This document shows, in pieces, positions 44,801 to 55,802 of a stretch of 64,000 nt of DNA. The translations under genes and the position numbers were made by a program. The stretch spans positions 518,126-582,125 of the forward strand of contig OU696592.1 in NCBI GenBank assembly GCA_916048095.2. The letters run 5' to 3'. Within the stretch, counting starts at the first letter, position 1, and every line of letters begins with the position of its first letter. This stretch comes from Sacculina carcini. Lineage: Eukaryota; Arthropoda; Thecostraca; Sacculinidae. The notes beneath the pieces were generated by a model. The model saw nothing but the letters and a program-made list of their open reading frames with translations, was not told the DNA's origin and ran no database searches.

Positions 44801-46076
44801 TTAGCCATATCAGTTACTGGAGGCGGGCGCTTGTGAAAATAATGTCACATGTCCCCTAATCCCGCTCCATAATCCTTACCCTGAATAATTGGAGTGTAGT
44901 TACCGTTTGTTTGACTATACGTCCTCTTTTTCCCGGGCATGGGCTCGTTTTGGGGCCTGTACGGATACTTTATTAATGTTCGGGGTTTTATAGTAGTTGA
45001 ATTTGATAATTTTCTCCTGCCAGTGTATAATAGTTTGGTCCGTGGCTAAGAAACGTCAATCAAAATATTTGTCACGTATCTATAAGAAGTCAACTTCTCA
45101 ATGAAAACCTACATTTTTCGCGCGCGCACAAGTGTCCTCATTTTAGAGATTAGGAATATGGTCACCCTGGTATGTTCCGCCGCGACTTTTCCCTCAACCC
45201 CCATTTGCCTCCACTCCGGAAAATTCCTGAGTTTCATTGGGACTGTGGCATCCATATGTCACATTTAATAATTTCCCATTTAATTTGATTATATTTCTTG
45301 GACACCACGATAAAAATCGTTCATATCTACCCCGATATTATATCCTTGGTCTGTGCATTTCTGGAAACACATATTAAAATATTACATCTTCCTAACGCAG
45401 CTGTTACCTGTGATTGAGTTAAAAGGTTGAGATATGATTTTATGATTATAAGGTTGAGATTATATATATTGTTTGTATTGTATATTGTTTATGAGATCAA
45501 ATATATTGTTTGTTTGTTTGTTTGTTTGAGATAGTCAACATGACTGCTACATGCTGGTGGTGAAAAAACGACGACGCCAAGTGGGGGGCTACAGTACCCT
45601 AAAAAATTATAATCATGAACATTAAAATTTCTGACCACTGTAAATGAAGCTTTATTGTCCTAAGTGCATACCATTTCATTTTACACTAAATGTGGTTCTA
45701 TATTAATTACAGTGTGCCCCGGATATAAGAGAACCTCGGTTATAAGAGAGTATTTCTATAGAAGACGGTTCCGAAGAAATACTATACTGCTTAATATATC
45801 CAGAACGGAGCAATGACAATAGGTGCGTACAAAAAGATGAGCATCAGTGCTGAATATTGATCTGAATCCACAGAGCAAGAAAAATCCACTTTGCTGACCA
45901 GCGTAAAAAGAAGACTGGCAAGCGGTCGGAAGCCTGTGATAGTTGCCACATCCAGGCGATATCACGCGAAACCTTAGTTTGGCGCACCAATATCACCTGG
46001 CTGAAATCAAAGCCGAAACCTTACATGTCCGCTCACATGAGACATTATTACACAAATGCGTCCTATGCATAAAATA
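41864..46076. other. About 4.2 kb with no recognised gene
   Basis: Holds a CA run (44283-44420) and a TIR-like repeat (45712-45790). The missing first MYO3 exon(s) and its promoter should lie between here and 48.6 kb, but I could not identify them. Confidence 0.5.
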
Positions 46077-46984
46077 CGGGGGTTAATCAAAGTTTTGAGC
46101 CCCCTGCATAAAATTGGCCAAAGTGAACAAAACGCGATAAAACTTCTAAGTCCTGATTGTGTATGCGTCATGTAACATTGAGCTGAATTTCGTTAAAAAC
46201 ACTCATCATTTACTGGTATAAAGACGACCTTGATTAACACATTGTATTCCATTTCAGATATATGAGCTTCTCAAAGGAAGAAGTGTGAATGCTACTACAA
46301 TTTTCGGTTCTTCTGGGCAAATCTGCTTCTGCCATCCAGGCAGAACTTGCCTAATTTCTTGTTGAAGAATCTGCCCCTGACCTTCCCACTGTGAAACGTT
46401 GGGCGGTGAAGTTTCGTGAAGGAGGAGCAGAAGTCTCGGATGTCTCCAGCAGTGGACGACCAAGAACAGCGACCACAGACGACAGTGTGGCACTGGTGCC
46501 GGAGTTGTTAGCAGAAGATCGGCCTCTGACAGTTCAGGAGATCAGCCTGGAGGTTGGTATATCTGAAGGAACTGCTTGGGATATCCTCCACAACAAACTG
46601 CAGAAGCGGAGGAAGTGTGTGCGGTGCCGGTGCACACCGGGCGGCTTCTGTGGTTTAATCAGCTTGACAACGGGGATTGGGAAGTCCTTGGACATCCTCC
46701 ATACTCCATAGATTTGTCTCCATGTGACCTGTTTGCAACCCTCAAAGAGCCGCTGCGTGGTCAACGATTTCAGGACGAATATGAGATCAATTCTACCATT
46801 TCCAGCCGCCTGAAGACCGTCCAACGCGAAGGTCTGGGAAATGGTGTTCCCAAACTTCCTCAGCGCTGGGAAGCCGTCATAACCAAGAATGGAGAATATA
46901 TTGAATGTGACAAATAAAGTTTTTGTAATAAATCTTCAGATAAAAAATTTGTGAAGGGGCTCAGCACTTTTTGAATAACCCTCT
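46077..46984 (+). mobile_element. Internally deleted mariner element with TIRs
   Basis: Flanked by TA dinucleotides (46075-46076 and 46985-46986). The termini are inverted: left GGGGGTTAATCAAAGTTTTG, right (complement) GAGGGTTATTCAAAAAGTGC, both followed by TGAGCCCC. At 908 bp it is shorter than the usual mariner of about 1.3 kb, so the middle is missing. Confidence 0.8.
46263..46917 (+). pseudogene. Mariner transposase remnant
   Basis: The N-terminal helix-turn-helix part reads SAIQAELAQFLVEESAP (with stops before it), VKRWAVKFREG and TVQEISLEVGISEGTAW. The frame then shifts and joins the C-terminal part HPPYSIDLSPCDLFATLKEP and LRGQRF. The central catalytic region is deleted, so it is non-functional. 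Confidence 0.8.
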
Positions 46985-48118
46985 TAAAACGCATTTGTAG
47001 ATAAAAAATAAATCTCGTTTCTGAAAATATGACAAAAATACACACTTTCTGTAATCCACAATTGAAAATGTAAGGGAGCTAATAGAAGAGAAACGCTTGA
47101 TCGGAAACAAATTTCAATGAAACAACTATGATGAAGCACGGTAAATTTAAGATGCAAGGTAGAAATTGAGTTAAGATAGATGAAGTGTGTTGTCATAAAA
47201 GTTGCAGCAGAAAACATACATTCCAACCTTTTATATCTATATTTTAAGCACCAGGAAAAACAAGTGAGAAATAAAAACCATTATAGCCATGGTAAATTAT
47301 ATATGAGTATTGGCAATCAATTGGTAGGGAAGGTGAAATAAACCAAATTCCTGCAAATAATGATAATAATTACGCATTTGAACACAGCAGTGGGGAAGGT
47401 TGTTCGCGTGTAATTTTGCGGGGGCAAAGCCTCGCGGCTCTGGCTAGCACACCACAGGTCCGGCCTCCACACACGGGTTATCTCGTAGTCGCAGCCAGCA
47501 CAGAAAATTGCACGACTGCGCGCACACGAAACCCGCCCTACGGCAATTGAAAACTTATCAAAAACAAGCCTAGAAGAATCATTCAAACTCGGTCACGAAA
47601 AAGGTAAACCAAAGTTATGCGCATTTTTGACATCATTGCTACAATCCCAACATTCAACACAGATGACATGCAACTAAGATTCCACACAAATTCGCTACTG
47701 ACGATTCTCCTGTGTTTATTGTCTATTTCGCGATAAGGTTTTTGGTCACACGCGCTGATGATTTTCAACATTTGGCCAATGCCATATAACATTGGTCGGA
47801 GCGACCGGTCTTTATCGTCAGACTGTTGGTCAAATTATTGTCATTGTTTGTGTGCGTAATGTCGTCTTTTAATGGATTCGAGTTTAGCACTCATGCAAGA
47901 ATATCACCATGTATATTGACGTATGGTAGCGCGCGAGCTGTGAAGGTCACATGGTGTTTCCGTGCTAGGGGAACATGAGACCTTCGGTGGCCCCAGAATC
48001 ACGCATGGGCTTACCAAGGAATAACTGGCACAGGAGCTTCCGTGTGAGCAACACACCGTCTTCCTGCAGGTGCACATATATTTGAAGTAGCTGCTTTTGA
48101 TGTTCATCACTTCTAGTG
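46985..48118. other. Intergenic stretch 3' of POLRMT
   Basis: No recognised feature besides an exon-like open stretch at 48015-48063, discussed under rejected items. Confidence 0.5.
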
Positions 48119-48260
48119 ATTTAAACGTCTGCTCTCTCATTATCGCTCGCAATTACTTCTGTGCTGCTCGCAATGACTTCCCTGTTGATTTTCACGTCAT
48201 GCACGCTTTTGCAGTGCTCCTTGATGGCGCCTCTGTCCAAATGGCAAGTTAGCCGCCTCG
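48119..48260 (-). pseudogene. Possible Penelope-like/GIY-YIG retroelement fragment
   Basis: The frame LTCHLDRGAIKEHCKSVHD, then NREVIASSTEV, shifts to FKSLEVMNIKSS. This resembles the GAI.EH ... REI ... R.LE.L.I pattern at the C terminus of Penelope-like elements. It is short and frameshifted, so uncertain. Confidence 0.3.
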
Positions 48261-48481
48261 AATATATATATAAATAGATGCTGCGCCTAAATCTTCATAA
48301 GCTTACATGATGTAACGAAGAATAAACTCCCCATCCAGCGAAAAATACGTGGTATATTATCATAAACACGCCGTGCACGGAAAAAGTCAATTGGAAACAA
48401 ACACACTGAGACACATACACATGACAAGAAAGAACATCAAGTGAAACTACAATGTACGTGATGATTTACGTGACATTCAAC

Positions 48482-48492
48482 ACACACACACA

Positions 48493-48556
<64 letters not shown>
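48482..48556. repeat. (CA)n microsatellite
   Basis: Fifty bases past the POLRMT stop codon, in its 3' flank; sense (TG)n. Confidence 0.95.
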
Positions 48557-48558
<2 letters not shown>

Positions 48559-48607
48559 AATGACGGGCTGTTGAGTTCGGCTGATAAAGTACTCTTATTG
48601 CGCTGGC

Positions 48608-49019
48608 TCAGCTGAAGAAATACTCGGACTGCAGCACCTGGTTGATATCCAATTCTCCCAGTTGAGGTACATCTGCCAGCACCGTGGCCAACTCAACACA
48701 CTGCTGCGACGAATCTGGCGCGGCGGCTGCGGAGGATGTGGAGGAGGCGGTGGTGTGTTGCAGGCGGCCGAACTTGTCGAGCAGCGAGCGAGACAGTTCC
48801 TGCAGCAGAGGTCGACTGTGCAGAGCGACAAACTGCCGTCGACACACCTGGTTCATGACGGCCACCGAGGCGGCATGTGTCCAGAAACAGTCGTGAACGG
48901 ACGCAAACTGCACGCCCTCGCTCCCACAAAACAGTGCAGTCAACATCATGTGCGTCGAGTCCAGTGAGTGCACGAAATTCGGCGGCAAAGCGTTGCGCTG
49001 TTTCATCACGTTCACACGA
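48608..49019 (-). CDS. POLRMT: POLRMT last exon: motif C and C terminus
   Basis: The 412-bp terminal exon encodes LPPNFVHSLDSTHMMLTAL, VHDCFWTHAASVAVMNQVCR (motif C) and an Ala/Ser-rich loop before DINQVLQSEYFFS and stop. The acceptor is preceded by sense (TG)n at 49023-49041. Confidence 0.97.
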
Positions 49020-50558
49020 CTGACACACACACACACACACATAATTCACATATGTATGGTGGAATTACATCACGTTTTGACATTATATTAGAGCAGTATG
49101 AAGATAATTGCTGGTCGAACATTAACAGTTGCGAACAGTTCGTGTTTTGTGTTGCTGTCTCATGTTGTTGTGTCTCATGTCTCATGTTGTTGTGTCTCAT
49201 GTCTCATGTTGTTGCGTCTCATGTTTCATGTTGTTGTGTCTCATGTCTCATGTTGTTGTGTCTCATGTCTCATGTTGTTGTGTCTCATGTTGTTGCGTCT
49301 CATGTCTCATGTTGTTGCGTCTCATGTCTCATGTTGTTGGGTCTCATGTCTCATATTATTGCGTCTCATGTCCCATGTTGTTGTGTCTCATGTATCATGT
49401 TGTTGCGTCTCATGTCTCATGTTGTTGCGTCTCATGTCTCATGTCTCATGTTGTTGTGTCTCATGTTGTTGTGTCTCATGTTGTTGTGTCTCATGTCTCA
49501 TGTTGTTGTGTCTCATGTCTCATGTTGTTGTGTCTCATGTTGTTGTGTCTCATGTCTCATGTTGTTGCGTCTCATGTCTCATGTTGTTGAGTCTCATGTC
49601 TCATATTATTGCGTCTCATGTCCCATGTTGTTGAGTCTCATGTCTCATATTATTGCGTCTCATGTCCCATGTTGTTGAGTCTCATGTCTCATATTATTGC
49701 GTCTCATGTATCATGTTGTTGCGTCTCATGTCTCATGTTGTTGAGTCTCATGTATCATGTTGTTGCGTCTCATGTCTCATATTATTGCGTCTCATGTCCC
49801 ATGTTGTTGCGTCTCATGTCTCATGTTGTTGTGTCTCATGTCTCATGTTGTTGTGTCTCATGTCTCATGTTGTTGCGTCTCATGTATCATGTTGTTGTGT
49901 CTCATGTATCATGTTGTTGTGTCTCATGTATCATGTTGTTGTGTCTCATGTATCATGTTGTTGCGTCTCATGTCCCATGTTGTTGTGTCTCATGTATCAT
50001 GTTGTGGAGTCTCATGTCTCATGTTGTTGAGTCTCATGTCTCATGTTGTTGTGTCTCATGTCTCATGTTGTTGTGTCTCATGTCTCATGTTGTGGAGTCT
50101 CATGTATCATGTTGTTGCGTCTCATGTCTCATGTTGTGGAGTCTCATGTCTCATGTTGTTGTGTCTCATGTCTCATGTTGTTGTATCTCATGTCTCATGT
50201 TGTTGTGTCTCATGTCTCATGTTGTTGTGTCTCATGACTCATGTTGTTGTGTCTCAGCACACAAATACTGAACGGTGGACAGGAACGGTGGAAATGGTTG
50301 ATATTCACGGTACCGGATCCATTGGAACCGGTTCCGTTCGGATGAACATGAGATCCTGCTTGTACACCGTGGTCGGGAGGTTCGATGTGTTAGTGTGTTC
50401 CACAAATATAGAAGAAACTAAAGTCAGCTGAGTATAAGCGAGCGTGTGGCTGATAAAAATTAACCATGTTTTTGATATTAATTAACTAAAAATGTGATCA
50501 GTGAAACATGATAAAATTCATTACTGTCCGCACCGTGTCAGATCTCACATCCATTATC

Positions 50559-50607
<49 letters not shown>

Positions 50608-50676
50608 ACACACACACACAGACACACACAGACACACACACACACACACACAGACACACACACAGACACACACACA

Positions 50677-50739
<63 letters not shown>

Positions 50740-50740
50740 A

Positions 50741-50782
<42 letters not shown>

Positions 50783-53700
50783 GTGCGATACAAACAAGTC
50801 TGGAGGCGGTGATCTTTCCCGCCAGGCTCACAATTGTGTGAATCTGCACGTTGCTTATAATTGACACGTCAAGTGGGATTGTGACATGCAGTCTTCACTA
50901 GCTTGCTGTGTGTGCTTGAGTGCATGCACGTGTGTGTGTGTGTGTGTGCATGTACAACGTAACACCACGTCGCTGAAGAGGCCCCTATGAGTCAACATGT
51001 GGCTGAATACCTTGGCGGGTTTTTTGGTTTCATAATTATATGATAATAACACCAGGTGCACAAGGATGCGCGTATATCCGGTTCAGACGCTCGGATCCAT
51101 GTGAAATAGCTTCCAGTTCAGCTGTATTAAACACCCTACATAAATAAAATTATTAATTTGAATATTAGCGGTGAAACAATTGATAATAAACTACAGAATA
51201 AATAACTTAACAGCCGCCCAGTAGCAAATGGTCATGTGTGTATATGTGGTGCGGAGAGTGTGTATATGTGGTGCGGCACTAGTGTGTATATGTGGTGCGG
51301 CACTAGTGTGTATATGTGGTGCGCACTAGTGTGTATATATGGTACGGTACGAGTATGTATATGTGGTGCGACGAGTGTGTATATATGGTACGGCGAGTGT
51401 ATATGTGGTGTGACGAGTGTGTATATGTGGTGTGACACGAGTGTGTATATGTGGTGTGACACGAGTGTGTATATATGGTGCGGAACGAGTATGTATATAT
51501 GGTACGGCGAGTGTGTATATGTGGTGTGACACGAGTGTGTATATGTGGTACGGTACGAGTGTGTATATGTGGTGTGACACGAGTGTGTATATGTGGTGCG
51601 GCGAGTGTGTATATGTGGTACGGTACGAGTGTGTATATGTGGTGCGGCGAGTGTGTATATATGGTGCGGCACTAGTGTGTATATATGGTACGGCACTAGT
51701 GTGTATACGCCGCTACCTGTTCATCTCGTTGACGACCGAGTGACGGGAGATCTCGCCCAGTACATCATAGCGCTGGTTGAACGCACGCTCGGTGAAGTAA
51801 GGCTGCACGACGGGCAGACCGAGCGGTGAGGTCCACTCGACAGGCGCGCCATGGTATCGACCTATCACACTGGCACAACGAACCAGCCAGTCCTACATCA
51901 CACACACACGCACACACTCCAGATTCATGACAGGAATACTGGATTCGAAAGAAATTGGACTAGTGCAGCAAAAACAACGAGGACGAGGCCATAACAAAAA
52001 ATTGAAAAAAACGAGATGTAGAAAAGACATAAAGAAATACATCTTCCCGTTCCGCTGTGTGGATGAATGCAACAGTTTACACAAGACGATTGCAGAAGCC
52101 AATAGTTTATCACTGTTTAAAGAAAAACTAGACAAATATTGGAAGAAAGACAGGACAGTCCGAGCATAGCTCATATCCTGTAACCCAACTAGGTGAGTAC
52201 ACACAAACACACACACACGTGCACACACACACACACGTGCGTCACAAATCACAAAAATATGACCACTACAAATATTTAACTACAAGAAAATTACACACAC
52301 ACACACACGCGCGCATTTAAGAATGCATTCAATGACGGGAATATCACATTTCAAGTATAGTAAAGCAGACAATCATGAAAGCAAACGAGAAAGCCGCCGC
52401 CTCATAATTGCACCATTCTACCAACAATACAACAACAACAACAACGTGTATTTGCTATAGCGCCGGTAAAACACAAGCGCGAAAAAGGGAAAACATCAAT
52501 TGAGATAAAACGACAATTGTAAAGAATATGGGAGAAATGAGCAAGTAAAAGAAAGAGAAGTCACAAAACAACCAAAATTGCTAAATAGCAAGCACAAGCA
52601 CAAAGGGCACAGTTCCAAAAAATCAAGTGGTATGTTCAAACAATAAAATCGACAGATAATTATTACAGAGAACATTCACAATAGAATAAATAAAGCAGCA
52701 AGGAAGGAAAGGAAGCAGTAACTGTGCTCAAGACAGGGAAAAATAAGACAACGAGAATTGAAACAATCATGAAACGGAGAAATAGTTCAAACAATATCAC
52801 AGAGAGGCGAAAGGAGAGAGAGAGTGAGAGACGGGATCAAATGAAATGTCAAAAAGGTACAGGCGAACCCGATGGCGGAATGACCGAAATGAAGAGGCGC
52901 GGGTTATATGAGAGGGAAGAGAATTATACAAGCGAGGGGCGTAAAAGAAGAACGATTTAGAGGACCAGGAAGATTCATTAGATGCACGAGGACAAGCGAG
53001 AGGAAGAGGGCGACGAGAGGAGTGTGAGTCAGTGGGAGACAAAAGATTAGCAAGATAAGAAGGTTGGTGAGGATCATGCAGAAGCTTGTAAATTAGACAG
53101 CAAAGGCGAAAATGAATTCGTGGGATGATAGGAAGCCAGTGGAGTTGAAAAAGTAGGTGAGACGTGTGGCGAGAAAAGGTAGGATGAAAGACAAATCGAC
53201 AAGATTGGTTGATCACACGCTGAAGGATTAAGAGATGAGAACGAGGAGCACTAAAGTAAAGCGAGTTGCAGTAGTCTAACCTGGGGAAAATGAGAGTATG
53301 AACAAGAGTGATGGCGGAATTTTTATCAAGATAGGGACGTATAGGGTAGAGAGAGCGCAGAATAAGACGGCAAGTGCGGGCGACAGAAACGATATTGTCA
53401 AAGCAGGAGAGCGAAGAGACAAAGATAGAGCCGAGATTGCGAACAGCAGTTGAGATAGGAAATGGGAGAAGAGGAGGTGAAATACGAGGTGGATGAAGGA
53501 CGATGAACTCAGACTTAGAAGTATTCAAGTACAACTGCCGAGAGGCGGCCCATGAGGAAATTTCAGAAAGTATATCAGAGAGAAAGGAGGGAGTATCAGG
53601 AGTAACAGGAATGAGGAATTGGATGTCATCGGCATAGATTTTGAAAGTAATGGAATGTTTTCGAAGAACAGGGCAAAGAGAAGACATATAAAGATTAAAT

Positions 53701-55620
53701 AATAGTGGGCCAAGGACGGAACCTTGGGGAACACCAGATCGAAGAGGGAAGTGAGCAGAGGTAGAGGAATTGAAGTCAACTGAGTAAGTACGATCAGTGA
53801 GGTAAGATTTCAGAAGAGAAAGGGCGGAAGAAGATAGACCCAAACAGGAAAGATCACGAATAATAATAGGGTGACTAACAAGATCAAAAGCCGAGGACAG
53901 ATCAAGTAATACCAAGAGGACAGATTGACGGTAGGAGAAGTGTGAAAGGGTATCATTACACAAGGAAATAAGTACAGATTCAGTAGAGTGAGCAGAGCGG
54001 AAACCAGATTGACACGGGTCAAGGAATTTAGAGATGTAAGGAGAGAGTTGCAATGAAATAGCGGATTCAAGGAGTTTGGAGGGAAGACTGAGGAGAGAAA
54101 TAGGACGGTAATTGGTGAGAGCAGCAACAATGGCTTACACGTACACACGTAACAAACACGGTGAAATATGAGCACTACCTGAATCATTGAACTAGTGAGA
54201 ACACGTACACACAGATCACAAACACGGTGAAATATGAGCACTACCTGAATCATTGAACTAGTGAGAACACGTACACACAGATCACAAACACGGTGAAATA
54301 TGAGCACTACCTGAATCATTGAACTAGTGAGAACACGTACACACAGATCACAAACACGGTGAAATATGAGCACTACCTGAATCATTGAACTAGTGAGAAC
54401 ACGTACACACAGATCACAAACACGGTGAAATATGAGCACTACCTGAATCATTGAACTAGTGAGAACACGTACACACAGATCACAAACACGGTGAACTATG
54501 AGCACTACCTGAATCAGTGAACTAGTGAGAACACGTACACACAGATCACAAACACGGTGAACTATGAGCACTACCTGAATCATTGAACTAGTGAGAACAC
54601 GTACACACAGATCACAAACACGGTGAAATATGAGCACTACCTGAATCATTGAACTAGTGAGAACACGTACACACAGATCACAAACACGGTGAAATATGAG
54701 CACTACCTGAATCATTGAACTAGTGAGAACACGTACACACAGATCACAAACACGGTGAACTATGAGCACTACCTGAATCAGTGAACTAGTGAGAACACGT
54801 ACACACAGATCACAAACACGGTGAAATATGAGCACTACCTGAATCAGTGAACTAGTGAGAACACGTACACACAGATCACAAGCACGGTGAAATATGAGCA
54901 CTACCTGAATCATTGAACTAGTGAGAACACGTACACATAGATCACAAACACAGTGAAATATGAGCACTACCTGAATCAGTGAACTAGTGAGAACACGTAC
55001 ACACAGATCACAAGCACGGTGAAATATGAGCACTACCTGAATCAGTGAACTAGTGAGAACACGTACACACAGATCACAAGCACGGTGAAATATGAGCACT
55101 ACCTGAATCATTGAACTAGTGAGAACACGTACACACAGATCACAAACACGGTGAAATATGAGCACTACCTGAATCATTGAACTAGTGAGAACACGTACAC
55201 ACAGATCACAAACACGGTGAAATATGAGCACTACCTGAATCATTGAACTAGTGAGAACACGTACACACAGATCACAAACACGGTGAAATATGAGCACTAC
55301 CTGAATCATTGAACTAGTGAGAACACGTACACACAGATCACAAACACGGTGAACTATGAGCACTACCTGAATCAGCTTGGCCGAGCGAAACATAACGTGA
55401 AGACTGGCGAATGTACGAACGGCCAGATAATTGGAGGCCATGAACACAAACTTATCTGTGTAATTAGGGTTGTCTGCAGAACAAACCACAACACACACAC
55501 ATGAACACACACACACACACATGAACACACATACACACACACATACATATGAACACACACACACACATGAGCACACACATGAACACAACACACATACACA
55601 CATGAACACAACACACACAA

Positions 55621-55658
<38 letters not shown>

Positions 55659-55768
55659 AACACAACATACACACACACATATGAACACAACACACACACA
55701 CACACACACACATGAACACACACACACACACAGACATATGAACACAACACACACACACAGACATATGA

Positions 55769-55802
<34 letters not shown>

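Noticed and set aside
48015..48063. Exon-like EDGVLLTRKLLCQLFL with good splice sites
   Set aside because: Phase would fit the glycine-loop candidate, but the stretch borders a frameshifted retroelement-like fragment and matches no myosin III N terminus. Not supported enough to annotate.
49098..50431. Open frames of 150-240 codons rich in SHVVVSCCC
   Set aside because: 22-bp minisatellite in a POLRMT intron, open in all plus frames.
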